Source of the DNA: Vibrio azureus
Lineage (GTDB): Bacteria; Pseudomonadota; Gammaproteobacteria; Enterobacterales; Vibrionaceae
Reading direction: 5' to 3'
Length of the DNA: 64,000 bases
NCBI RefSeq assembly: GCF_002849855.1
Contig: NZ_CP018617.1
Span: 434,001 to 498,000, forward strand
The notes under the pieces are model-generated. The model was not told the origin of the DNA and did no database searches. It saw nothing but the letters and a program-made list of their open reading frames with translations. The position numbers and the translations under genes were made by a program. Shown here piece by piece: positions 18,133 to 27,286 of the stretch. The stretch's first letter is position 1; the number at the start of each line of letters is the position of its first letter.

Positions 18133-18998
18133 AAACCAATCGCAGTTGACATAAATAACAACAGAGAGGTTGACATACTTTTTTTTTAATGTCTAACGTA
18201 CTGCTTATTTTGCAGAATTCACTCGCAGAATAAATAACAACGACGTGGTAATTTACTTTTTATTACAAATTTATTGTGTATCATGAGTTAGTTATTATAA
18301 TGACTTATTGATTTTATATAACCTTAGATTTATCCGTTGGTTATATATTCTCATTCTTTTGGAATGAATTTAATTATTTTTATTAATAGTGGTGGCTTTT
18401 ATTTATTTTGAGTTGACCTTTATTTTTAGTCTGAAACAATTTCTAACCCTGTCTTCTGTTTGAAGTCGAACGATTAAAAATAATTCGTACTTTTTCTCTT
18501 TTTAATATTTTTAATCTGTAACTAGCTGAGTGTAACCGCTGGGATAGAGATTAAAAGTTATATCTAGGTAAGATAATGTTTATTGAATTCTTGTGTAATA
18601 CCGCTTTAACCTCGGTAAAAGTAGGTGTAAATTTGACTTCTAGTGCGCAGTTCTAATGCCTTTATTCCCTATCTAAGATATCTTAAAAAGTGTGATTCAT
18701 TTCAACTGTTTGGAATAATACTCTAATTACCTATTTATTTTTTTAAGCTTATGTATCTTATGGTATTTATCTTGGGTGCATTAAGGTTTTTATTTATATT
18801 ATTATCCTTTAATTTCATTAAGTTTATGTTTTTTATAGATTTAAATAATTTGATTTGTTATTTGTAATTTATGCCCTATATTTTAAAGTCAATTAACTTT
18901 TGATTAGTGCCATAAAAATTAATTTGAGTTGGAACAAAAAATAAGGCATGTTGTTTATATTGCTCTTAATCGTATTTATATTTAGTGTTTTGGAGTGT

Positions 18999-19052
18999 AT
19001 ATACCCAAGTGACCTCAAGATACTTAATTCAGAGTGAAGTTACTTGGGTATG
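18999..19052. repeat. Vibrio intergenic palindrome copy, expanded loop
   Basis: TATACCCAAGTGACCTCAAG on the left and GTTACTTGGGTATG on the right, with a longer centre than usual. Its right arm lies less than 30 bases from the betB start, so it will be in the messenger leader or promoter. Confidence 0.7.
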
Positions 19053-19079
19053 AATGTTGACATAGGAATAAAAATTAAA

Positions 19080-20540
19080 ATGGATATTAAAGCTCACTTC
19101 ATAAATGGTCAGCACTATTGTGGTAACTCTGAAGAGTACTTTGTCAGTTATAACCCTGCTAATGGCGAGCCTCTAGCTCAGATAAAACAGGCATGCCAAG
19201 AAGATCTAACAGTAGCCATTGAATCGGCAAAAGCAGGTTTAGCCGTTTGGTCATCGATGACGGCAACAGAGCGAAGCCGTATCTTGTTAAAAGCGGTTGC
19301 GTTACTGCGTGAAAGAAATGACCAGTTAGCGGCACTTGAAGTGGCTGATACAGGTAAGCCAATTCAAGAAGCTCGAGTGGTTGATATTGCAACAGGTGCT
19401 GATGTCATTGAATATTATGCCGGACTCGCTTCAGCTCTACAGGGGGAGCAGCAGCCCTTGAGTCAATCGCAGTTCTTTTATACTCGAAGAGAGCCTTTAG
19501 GGATATGTGCCGGGATCGGTGCCTGGAATTATCCAATACAAATCGCAATGTGGAAGTCAGCGCCGGCTTTAGCTGCTGGAAATGCCATGATTTTTAAACC
19601 ATCAGAAGAAACGCCACTTACGGCATTAGCGTTGGCTGATATTTATACGCAAGCTGGTGTACCTAACGGGGTTTTTAATGTTCTACAAGGTGATTACAGA
19701 GTTGGGCAAATGCTGACTGCACACCCGGACGTTGCCAAGGTGTCTTTTACTGGTGAGTCAAGTACGGGACAAGCGGTAATGAGAGACAGCGCAAGCACAC
19801 TTAAGCAGGTCACAATGGAGCTTGGAGGCAAATCTCCTTTGATCATCTTTGATGACGCTGATCTCGAGAGTGCGATATCTGCTGCGATGGTTGCCAACTT
19901 TTACACCCAAGGTGAGGTTTGTACACACGGTACGCGGGTTTTTGTTCATGAATCTGTCTACGACGATGTTGTCAGCCAACTGAAACATCGAACGGAGCAG
20001 TTAGTGATAGGGGATCCTTTGGATGAGAAAACTCAAATTGGTGCGCTCATTTCCAAACAGCATGAAGCCAAAGTACTTGCGTCTATTGAGCAAGCCTTGG
20101 CAAGTGGAGCGACGTTGCTTACTGGTGGTGATAAAGTCACTGAGAAGGGCTTATCGAGAGGGTGCTTTGTCAGGCCAACCATTTTTATTGATTGTGAAGA
20201 CACGATGCCCCATGTTGAGCAAGAAATTTTTGGTCCAGTGATGTCGGTTCTTAAGTTTTCGACCGAGGATGAAGTGATTGCACGCGCCAATAATACCAAT
20301 TATGGCCTAGCCGCAGGGGTATTTACACAAAACTTAGCCAGAGCACATCGAGTGATTCACCAAATGCAAGCAGGAATTTGCTGGATAAACACGTGGGGTG
20401 ATTCTCCTGCTCAAATGCCAGTAGGAGGTTATAAACACTCAGGCATCGGCCGTGAAAATGGTATTGAAACGTTGAAGCAATATACGCAAACCAAAAGTGT
20501 TTTGGTGAATTTGGACAAGTTTGACAGCCCATATCAGTAA
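19080..20540 (+). CDS. betB: Betaine-aldehyde dehydrogenase
   Basis: BetB oxidises betaine aldehyde to the osmoprotectant glycine betaine with NAD. The 486-residue product is a full-length aldehyde dehydrogenase with the general base glutamate in [11 protein letters not shown], the catalytic Cys281 in GEVCTHGTR and the cofactor segment AGIGAWNYP. The ATG at 19080 ([10 protein letters not shown]) is preferred over one 36 bases earlier, which lies in a repeat. Thirteen bases separate it from betA. It is the first gene of a five-gene choline uptake and oxidation operon. Confidence 0.95.
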   Translation: MDIKAHFINGQHYCGNSEEYFVSYNPANGEPLAQIKQACQEDLTVAIESAKAGLAVWSSMTATERSRILLKAVALLRERNDQLAALEVADTGKPIQEARVVDIATGADVIEYYAGLASALQGEQQPLSQSQFFYTRREPLGICAGIGAWNYPIQIAMWKSAPALAAGNAMIFKPSEETPLTALALADIYTQAGVPNGVFNVLQGDYRVGQMLTAHPDVAKVSFTGESSTGQAVMRDSASTLKQVTMELGGKSPLIIFDDADLESAISAAMVANFYTQGEVCTHGTRVFVHESVYDDVVSQLKHRTEQLVIGDPLDEKTQIGALISKQHEAKVLASIEQALASGATLLTGGDKVTEKGLSRGCFVRPTIFIDCEDTMPHVEQEIFGPVMSVLKFSTEDEVIARANNTNYGLAAGVFTQNLARAHRVIHQMQAGICWINTWGDSPAQMPVGGYKHSGIGRENGIETLKQYTQTKSVLVNLDKFDSPYQ

Positions 20541-20553
20541 AGGAGACGTTGAT

Positions 20554-22266
20554 ATGCAGCGACAATATGATTTCATTATCATTGGTGCGGGCTCTGCTGG
20601 ATGCGTACTAGCCGATCGTCTCAGTGAAAATGGACAACACCAAGTTTTACTGTTGGAAGCGGGTGGCTCAGATAAAAGCCTGTTCATTCAGATGCCAACA
20701 GCGCTATCTTATCCGATGAATTCTGACAAATACGCTTGGCAGTTTGAAACGGTTTCGGAACATGGACTCGATGGACGTCAACTTCATTGTCCACGCGGCA
20801 AAGTGCTGGGTGGCAGCTCTTCCATTAATGGTATGGTGTATGTGCGAGGGCATCCTTGTGATTTCGACCAATGGGAGGAAGAAGGGGCGAAAGGATGGAA
20901 TTATCAAGCATGTTTACCCTATTTCCGTAAAGCTGAAACATGGCGAGGCGCTCCAAGCTCTTATCGAGGTAATGTCGGGCCACTTGGAACCTGTACGGGC
21001 AATGATATGAAGCTTAACCCTCTGTATTCTGCATTTATTGAAGCAGGTAAAGAAGCCGGTTACCCAGAGACAGCTGATTATAATGGCTATCAGCAAGAAG
21101 GCTTTGGTACGATGCATATGACGGTTAAGGATGGGGTGCGTTCATCGACCTCTAATGCTTACCTAAGCCGTGCGCGCTCACGTTCCAACGTGACGATTTT
21201 AAAAGGTATTGTCGTTCAGAGAATATTACTCGAAGGTAAGAAAGCTTTTGGGGTGGAGTTTAAACAATCGAATCAATTGATCCAATGTTTTGCTGACCAA
21301 GAAGTCATTTCCAGTGCGGGTTCAATAGGTTCAGTACAACTGCTGCAGCTCTCTGGTATAGGCCCAAAGGCTGTGCTTGAGAAGGCTGGTATTGAACTAC
21401 AGCATCAATTAGAAGGCGTGGGGAAAAACCTTCAGGATCACTTAGAAGTCTATTTTCAATATCATTGCAAGCAGCCTATCACGCTCAATGGCAAATTAGA
21501 TCTTATCAGTAAGGGAATGATTGGTGCTGAGTGGATCTTGACTCGCAAAGGGCTTGGCGCGACTAACCATTTTGAGTCTTGTGCCTTCATTCGCTCTCGT
21601 AAAGGCCTCAAGTGGCCAAATATCCAATATCACTTTTTACCTGCTGCTATGAGGTATGATGGAAATGCAGCCTTTGAAGGGCATGGTTTTCAAGTGCATG
21701 TAGGTCCAAATAAGCCGCAAAGTAGAGGCAGTGTTGAGATAGTGAGTGCCAACCCGAACGATAAACCCAAAATTGAATTCAACTACCTATCTACTCCTCA
21801 AGATAAGCAGGACTGGCGCGACTGTATTCGTTTAACTCGAGAAATTTTAAGTCAACCAGCCATGGACACGTTTCGTGGTGAAGAGATTCAGCCGGGAGCT
21901 GATATCACTAGCGATGAGGCCATTGATAAGTGGGTAAGAGAAAACGTAGAAAGTGCTTATCACCCCTCATGCAGCTGCAAAATGGGGGCTTCTAATGATC
22001 CTTTGGCAGTAGTGGATGAAGAGTGCCGTGTACGCGGTATTGAACATTTAAGAGTGGTTGATGCATCGATTTTTCCGACGATTCCTAACGGTAATTTGAA
22101 TGCTCCAACGATCATGGTGGCAGAACGAGCAGCAGATATGATTTTAGGTAAGACACTGGAAAGTCCAGATAATCAGCCGGTATGGATAGCCTCTAACTGG
22201 CAAGAGAAGCAGAGAACTAACGCTCCAAAACGGGTCATTTGGGATGAAGGATTGATACCGAGCTAA
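20554..22266 (+). CDS. betA: Choline dehydrogenase
   Basis: BetA is the flavin enzyme that oxidises choline to betaine aldehyde. The 570-residue product has the GMC oxidoreductase layout: N-terminal FAD fold [16 protein letters not shown], signature [14 protein letters not shown], second signature [17 protein letters not shown], and the active-site histidine in [12 protein letters not shown] with the NAPTIM segment near the end. AGGAG precedes the ATG at 20554. Product feeds BetB. Confidence 0.96.
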   Translation: MQRQYDFIIIGAGSAGCVLADRLSENGQHQVLLLEAGGSDKSLFIQMPTALSYPMNSDKYAWQFETVSEHGLDGRQLHCPRGKVLGGSSSINGMVYVRGHPCDFDQWEEEGAKGWNYQACLPYFRKAETWRGAPSSYRGNVGPLGTCTGNDMKLNPLYSAFIEAGKEAGYPETADYNGYQQEGFGTMHMTVKDGVRSSTSNAYLSRARSRSNVTILKGIVVQRILLEGKKAFGVEFKQSNQLIQCFADQEVISSAGSIGSVQLLQLSGIGPKAVLEKAGIELQHQLEGVGKNLQDHLEVYFQYHCKQPITLNGKLDLISKGMIGAEWILTRKGLGATNHFESCAFIRSRKGLKWPNIQYHFLPAAMRYDGNAAFEGHGFQVHVGPNKPQSRGSVEIVSANPNDKPKIEFNYLSTPQDKQDWRDCIRLTREILSQPAMDTFRGEEIQPGADITSDEAIDKWVRENVESAYHPSCSCKMGASNDPLAVVDEECRVRGIEHLRVVDASIFPTIPNGNLNAPTIMVAERAADMILGKTLESPDNQPVWIASNWQEKQRTNAPKRVIWDEGLIPS

Positions 22267-22322
22267 CCTCACTGATCATAGGCAAACTAAAAAACTTATA
22301 GCTAATTATTAAAGGATTAATC

Positions 22323-23258
22323 ATGGCGAAAAGAACAACCTTATTAACGATGCTGACATTGTGCTCAGCAACAGGCGTATACGCAAACTCTTGCGATACC
22401 GTGCGATTTTCTGATGTCGGTTGGACTGATATCACCGCAACAACGGCGTTAACAACCGAGTTATTGAAAGGCTTGGGCTATCAAACTAAAACCCAACTGC
22501 TTTCTGTCCCGGTAACATTTTCAGCCATGGCCAGTGGTGATGTTGATGTATTTTTAGGTAACTGGATGCCAACGATGGAAGCTGATATCGCGCAGTATCG
22601 TGACCAAGGGACGGTTGAAACTGTGCGTGCCAATCTTGAAGGGGCAAAATACACGCTTGCGGTACCTAAATATGTCTATGATGCTGGTGTTAAAAGCTTC
22701 GCTGATCTTGCGAAACACGCAGACAAGTTCAAAAATCGTATTTATGGCATTGAGCCTGGTAACGATGGAAATCGCTTGATTCAATCTATGATCGACGATA
22801 ATACCTTTGGTTTGAAAGACTTTAAGCTGGTGGAGTCGAGTGAAGCTGGCATGGTCTCGCAAGTGACTCGTTTTGCCCGTCGTAACAAATGGATTGCATT
22901 TCTTGGTTGGGCTCCTCATCCAATGAATAACAAGGTGGAAATGGCATATCTTGATGGTGGCGATGATATTTTTGGTCCTGATTACGGAGGCGCGAATATT
23001 TACACCAATGTTAGGCAAGGCTACCTCACTGAATGCAAAAATATTGGACAGTTGTTAAAAAACCTTGAGTTTAGCCTAGAGATGGAAAATGAGTTAATGG
23101 AGGCGATCTTGAATCAGGATCAGACGCCATCAAGAGCGGCGATTAAATGGATGCAACAACATCCAGACAGCGTCAACCAGTGGCTGAATAAGGTAACGAC
23201 TCGTGATGGAAAAGATGCGCAAACCGCTTTACAAGCTTATCTAAATTCAAACGCATAA
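22323..23258 (+). CDS. Choline/betaine ABC transporter substrate-binding protein
   Basis: A 311-residue periplasmic protein with a signal peptide (LTMLTLCSATGVYA) and an OpuAC-type binding fold. Tryptophan- and tyrosine-rich segments suited to bind quaternary amines are FSDVGWTDITATT, FLGNWMPTME, GIEPGNDGN and FLGWAPHPMN, which resemble ChoX more than E. coli ProX. The name proX is used for this position in other vibrios; choline is the likely ligand given betBA. AAAGGATTAATC precedes the ATG. Confidence 0.9.
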   Translation: MAKRTTLLTMLTLCSATGVYANSCDTVRFSDVGWTDITATTALTTELLKGLGYQTKTQLLSVPVTFSAMASGDVDVFLGNWMPTMEADIAQYRDQGTVETVRANLEGAKYTLAVPKYVYDAGVKSFADLAKHADKFKNRIYGIEPGNDGNRLIQSMIDDNTFGLKDFKLVESSEAGMVSQVTRFARRNKWIAFLGWAPHPMNNKVEMAYLDGGDDIFGPDYGGANIYTNVRQGYLTECKNIGQLLKNLEFSLEMENELMEAILNQDQTPSRAAIKWMQQHPDSVNQWLNKVTTRDGKDAQTALQAYLNSNA

Positions 23259-23268
23259 ATACGGGTTC

Positions 23269-23319
23269 TACCTAAGTGATCTCGGTATGAATCACGTGCT
23301 TAAGATCACTTGGGTATAG
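23269..23319. repeat. Vibrio palindrome inside the betaine operon
   Basis: ACCTAAGTGATCTCGGTATG and TTAAGATCACTTGGGTATAG form a degenerate long palindrome between the binding-protein and permease genes. A hairpin here could lower downstream expression or protect the upstream message. Confidence 0.65.
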
Positions 23320-23345
23320 GGTGCTAAAAATACAAGGAGTATAAG

Positions 23346-24188
23346 GTGAGTTTTGTAACAGACAATAAGTTGCCTTTAGGCGATTGGTTAGAAGCAGGTG
23401 TAGAATGGTTAACTGATAATGCAGCCGGTTTCTTTGACTCAATTTCAATTTTTCTAGAAACAATCATTCTTTTTTTTGTTGATGTTTTTAAATGGATGCC
23501 ACCAGCATTACCGATTGTTATCACCGCCGCATTAGCCTGGTATCTTCATCGAAGTATGTCTTTGGTGGTTTTTATTGTTTTAGCACTATTACTCATCTTA
23601 AACCTTGGTTACTGGCAAGAAATGCTAGAAACCTTTGTGCTCGTATTTGCCGCGACCACGCTTTCGGTGTTGGTTGGTGTTCCTATTGGGATTGTCGCGG
23701 CGCATCGTCCTTGGCTGTATGCTCTATTACGCCCAATTCTGGATCTCATGCAAACGGTGCCGACTTTTGTGTATTTAATCCCTACATTAGTCTTGTTTGG
23801 CTTAGGAATTGTTCCAGGACTGATTTCAACCATTATTTTTGCTATTGCTGCGCCGATAAGACTGACTTACCTAGGCATCACAAAAGTGCCGGAAGAGTTA
23901 CTCGAAGCAGGTAAAGCTTTTGGTGCTAGTCGATTGAAGTTATTGATGAAAGTTGAACTTCCTGCTGCTTTACCCAGCATCATGGCAGGTATTACTCAAT
24001 GTATTATGTTGTCCTTATCGATGGTTGTCATCGCTGCTTTAGTTGGCGCTGATGGCTTAGGAAAGCCGGTTGTTCGAGCTTTAAATACCGTCAATATCTC
24101 TCAAGGGTTTGAAGCGGGTTTAGCCATAGTTCTGGTTGCTATTATTCTTGACCGCTTATGTAAAGCACCAAATCAGAAGGAAGTGTAA
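23346..24188 (+). CDS. Choline/betaine ABC transporter permease
   Basis: A 280-residue ProW/OpuAB/ChoW-type permease with six or seven hydrophobic helices and the ATPase-contact motif EAGKAFGASRLKLLMKVELP. It starts at GTG 23346, seven bases after AAGGAG. With the flanking genes it forms a choline or glycine-betaine importer driven by ATP. Confidence 0.92.
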   Translation: MSFVTDNKLPLGDWLEAGVEWLTDNAAGFFDSISIFLETIILFFVDVFKWMPPALPIVITAALAWYLHRSMSLVVFIVLALLLILNLGYWQEMLETFVLVFAATTLSVLVGVPIGIVAAHRPWLYALLRPILDLMQTVPTFVYLIPTLVLFGLGIVPGLISTIIFAIAAPIRLTYLGITKVPEELLEAGKAFGASRLKLLMKVELPAALPSIMAGITQCIMLSLSMVVIAALVGADGLGKPVVRALNTVNISQGFEAGLAIVLVAIILDRLCKAPNQKEV

Positions 24189-24189
24189 G

Positions 24190-25365
24190 ATGGATGCGAT
24201 CACTATTAACAACCTTGATGTCGTGTTTGGTCACAAGCAGAAAGAGGCATTGGCTTTGCTCGATAAGGGGTATTCAAGACAAGATATTATTGATCAAATT
24301 GAGCAAGTCGTTGGTGTTAATCAAGTCTCTCTAAATATTAAACAGGGTGAGATTTGTGTACTAATGGGGCTATCAGGCTCTGGTAAGTCTAGTTTACTGC
24401 GGACGGTAAATGGATTGAACCGTATCTCTCGTGGGTCTTTGAAAGTAAAAGATGGAGATAATATGGTAGAGATCAGAGGCTGTAGCGAGCACACATTACG
24501 CCACCTCCGTACTCATCGTGTTTCTATGGTCTTTCAAAAGTTTGCTTTAATGCCTTGGTTGACGGTATTAGATAACGTGGCATTTGGCTTAGAGATGCAA
24601 GGAATCGACAAATCGACTCGCCGAAAAAAAGCACGTCAGCAACTTGAGATGGTTGGCTTGAGCGAATGGGAGAGTAAGTATCCTCATGAGCTTTCCGGTG
24701 GCATGCAACAACGGGTAGGGTTAGCGCGAGCATTTGTAATGGATACGGATATTCTACTGATGGATGAACCGTTTTCTGCGCTCGACCCACTCATCCGAGC
24801 GCAATTACAAGATGAACTCATACAACTGCAGAAAACATTGAATAAAACGATTTTATTTGTCAGTCATGATCTGGATGAAGCGTTAAAGATAGGTAATAAC
24901 ATCGCCATCATGGAATCTGGGCAATTGATCCAGCATGGCAAACCAGAAGAGATCATCCTTGCTCCAGAGAATCAATATGTCGCCGATTTCGTTTCACATA
25001 CCAATCCTTTAAATATCCTCAAAGGGCGTTCGCTCATGCAGTCTAAAGCTGAATTAGAACAACAAGAAGACCGTGTGTTGGTCTGTGATGATAAACAGCT
25101 TTGGGTAGAACAACATCAACAAGGGTTGTCATTAGTGGATACTGATAAGTCACTGGTTAACTGGAAAAGTGAGTTAGAGTGTATTGATGAAAATACGGTC
25201 GTACTAGCCAGCCCAGACATCACAATGAGAGAAGCGATAGAATTAAAGCATCGTAGCAACCTACCCATACTTTTGGTCGAAAATGATAAATTGGTTGGAG
25301 TCCTCAATGATAACGAGCTTTACCAAGCTTTGTTAGGCAAGTATAGATCTAAGCAAGTTGCATAA
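24190..25365 (+). CDS. Choline/betaine ABC transporter ATP-binding protein
   Basis: A 391-residue ProV/ChoV-type ATPase. Walker A is GLSGSGKSS, the signature is LSGGMQQRVGLARA, Walker B is ILLMDEP and the switch region is FVSHDLDEA. The extra C-terminal ~110 residues contain a CBS-like unit (SPDITMREAIELKHRSNLP, then VENDKLVGVLNDNEL), which in OpuA-type importers senses ionic strength. The ATG at 24190 directly follows the permease stop. It ends the operon. Confidence 0.93.
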   Translation: MDAITINNLDVVFGHKQKEALALLDKGYSRQDIIDQIEQVVGVNQVSLNIKQGEICVLMGLSGSGKSSLLRTVNGLNRISRGSLKVKDGDNMVEIRGCSEHTLRHLRTHRVSMVFQKFALMPWLTVLDNVAFGLEMQGIDKSTRRKKARQQLEMVGLSEWESKYPHELSGGMQQRVGLARAFVMDTDILLMDEPFSALDPLIRAQLQDELIQLQKTLNKTILFVSHDLDEALKIGNNIAIMESGQLIQHGKPEEIILAPENQYVADFVSHTNPLNILKGRSLMQSKAELEQQEDRVLVCDDKQLWVEQHQQGLSLVDTDKSLVNWKSELECIDENTVVLASPDITMREAIELKHRSNLPILLVENDKLVGVLNDNELYQALLGKYRSKQVA

Positions 25366-25499
25366 ATAGGAACCGTTGTTCAGTAACAAGTGCCCAAAGG
25401 ACGAGCTCCCTTAGCTATCAGACTTTGTTAACGATTCTCAATTTAGAACCACATATCTATGAATTGTTGCCGCTCCTGAGTGCTAAGGTCAGTCTCACT

Positions 25500-25532
25500 G
25501 AAAACCGCATCTTGAGGTTATTTGGGTATATA
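25500..25532. repeat. Half copy of the Vibrio palindrome
   Basis: CCGCATCTTGAGGTTATTTG followed by GGTATATAG; the left arm is degraded. Confidence 0.5.
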
Positions 25533-25616
25533 GGGAAAAGACATCGCAAAGAAGGCAACACTTTGGCGTTCAATTGAGTATAATTCGGGTAAATCAAAAA
25601 CAAGAGATGAATCAAA

Positions 25617-25736
25617 ATGAAACAAGTTGCACTAAGGTTGGTGAAGTTAGCGATAATTTTCGTAATATTCTTGACGATCTTCGACATGATTGCCTATGGA
25701 GAAATTACGTGGACACAACGATGGTTCAATTTCTAA
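25617..25736 (+). CDS. Possible 39-residue membrane peptide
   Basis: An ATG with AGAGATG upstream opens a 39-codon frame with a hydrophobic centre (LVKLAIIFVIFLTIFDMIAY) followed by a basic, aromatic tail (TWTQRWFNF). The layout is that of a single-pass inner-membrane small protein. No family is recognised and chance cannot be excluded. A plus-strand terminator lies beyond the antisense tRNA at 25971. Confidence 0.45.
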   Translation: MKQVALRLVKLAIIFVIFLTIFDMIAYGEITWTQRWFNF

Positions 25737-25784
25737 AAGACTGGAGATAATGGTTTTTTAAAGCAGGACATGCTTGCTGGAACT

Positions 25785-25860
<76 letters not shown>

Positions 25861-25970
25861 CATCGAAAGGACACGCTCACTATGCCACAACGGCTCAAAA
25901 AGAAAAGCCTTTTTTGATCATATGTTTGCCGTGTGTTTAAATAATGCCCAAAACGTTGCATAAGTAAGCG

Positions 25971-26005
25971 CCGGAGTGACCTCGCTGTCACTCCGGTATA
26001 TTTTT
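25971..26005 (+). terminator. Strong hairpin with T-run on plus strand
   Basis: CCGGAGTGAC (25971-25980) pairs with GTCACTCCGG (25987-25996), followed by TATATTTTT. It reads as a plus-strand terminator, though the only plus-strand candidate upstream is the 39-residue frame. Confidence 0.7.
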
Positions 26006-26075
26006 CTGGCTTGAGGGCTTATTTGCTAGCTTGGGTACTTGCTTGCCGTGGTTTGATTAGGCAGCAGAAACTAGA

Positions 26076-26717
26076 TTAGGCGCTTGCGTAGATAACACTT
26101 CCGCCTTTTATTGTATCGATGATCGCGCGAGATTCATTTTGAGGTAAGGCTGGGCATCCCCAACTGCGCCCAAGGTAACCATTTTTTTTGATAAAAGATG
26201 GATTTGCATAATCAGCGCCATGAACAACAATATAACGTTCTCGTGCTTTGTCATTCTTACCATTACTTAGCCCGTCAAGTCTCAGTGAATAGCCATTAGA
26301 GCCGTAATAGGTTGAATCGGTTAAGAAAGTACCTAGTGACGTTTTTTTCGAATTAACGATATTAGAAAATTGTGTGGCGATTTTCTTACCGCTATTGACA
26401 CCATGAGAGACGTAAGTGTTGAAGATAAGCTTATTGCTTTCTAAATCAACGACATAGAATCTTTTTTCTGTAGATGGTTTACTGTAGTCGATGATCGTTA
26501 GAAGAGATTTTCTTCTGTTTGGCGTTTTTTGGTAAGCCAAATAAGCATCTCTGAATAGTTGAAAATCGATAATACCTACTAAATTTGCTTCTATGTAGGT
26601 ATTTTCAGCAAGCCGTTCAATGGACTTAACATGGGTTGATTTAAGTGAATGATGAGCAAAAGTGGTCATCGGTATGGAGAATAAAATCCATACAAAAGTT
26701 AAAAATAGCTTTTTCAT
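26076..26717 (-). CDS. Exported murein L,D-transpeptidase-like protein
   Basis: A 213-residue protein with a signal peptide (LFLTFVWILFSIPMTTFA). Its C-terminal half has the catalytic pattern of the YkuD-like family: histidine in VVHGAD and the nucleophile cysteine in GRSWGCPAL, with SLGTFLTDSTYYGSNGYSLR before them. Such enzymes make or edit 3-3 cross-links or attach proteins to peptidoglycan in the periplasm. The family annotated as 'murein L,D-transpeptidase catalytic domain' fits best. It stands alone. Confidence 0.87.
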   Translation of the reverse strand: MKKLFLTFVWILFSIPMTTFAHHSLKSTHVKSIERLAENTYIEANLVGIIDFQLFRDAYLAYQKTPNRRKSLLTIIDYSKPSTEKRFYVVDLESNKLIFNTYVSHGVNSGKKIATQFSNIVNSKKTSLGTFLTDSTYYGSNGYSLRLDGLSNGKNDKARERYIVVHGADYANPSFIKKNGYLGRSWGCPALPQNESRAIIDTIKGGSVIYASA

Positions 26718-27179
26718 TTAAATTAACTAAACTCTACGTGATTAAACCGCTGTCACTATTCAGTACATCCAAGAGTTAAAAGTGAATAGCTTGCAAATAG
26801 TTTGTGCAATTATCATTTGCGGATAGGTCAGCCGCTGAAATACAAAAAGTACTTGCATTCAGACAAACATGAGCTAACACACTGAAATAAATAAGCTCAG
26901 CGCCGATTATTGATAATTTTACAAATCCTTTAGTACAAATATTAGCCTATTCTCACTATTAATAAAACTATATTTAATAACATTTATGATGTTAAATTGT
27001 TAATTTATTATTAATAAAAATATTTTTTGTTTGTTTATCATGTGGTTGCTTCAGCGGTTTTGATGAAAAAAAATATGTTTTCATCTGGCAAGAATTACGA
27101 ATTTTATATTGTTAATTTTATGTAACAATTAATGTGTTATTTTAACAAATAAGAAGTGGGCGTTTAGGGGCAGTTATAT
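26718..27179. other. AT-rich gene-free region
   Basis: About 460 bases, strongly AT-rich with long A and T tracts around 26980-27140. I see no gene or convincing RNA in it. It must carry the promoter of the L,D-transpeptidase gene on the minus strand. Confidence 0.4.
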
Positions 27180-27277
27180 TATATATCCAAGCACCTTGAG
27201 GTTACCCGAGTATAGTCCCAAGTGCCTTGAGGCCATAGGGATACACTCAGTAACCTCAAAGTCCTTTGAGGTTACTG
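27180..27277. repeat. Palindrome cluster ending in a perfect terminator-like hairpin
   Basis: Two degraded copies of the CAAGCACCTTGAGG-type element are followed by CAGTAACCTCAAA (27248-27260) and TTTGAGGTTACTG (27265-27277), a perfect 13-base inverted repeat. It lies ten bases from the end of the GGDEF-EAL gene and probably terminates it. Confidence 0.75.
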
Positions 27278-27286
27278 GAGAGTAAG

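Larger units (their letters stand above)
18025..19079. other. Long AT-rich gene-free region before the betaine operon
   Basis: Over one kilobase with stop codons in all frames and no recognisable gene. It is strongly AT-rich with many T-runs. It begins and ends with palindromes of the window's repeat family (18101-18132 and 18999-19052). It must contain the betB promoter. The repressor gene betI, which heads this operon in other vibrios, is not present. Confidence 0.7.
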
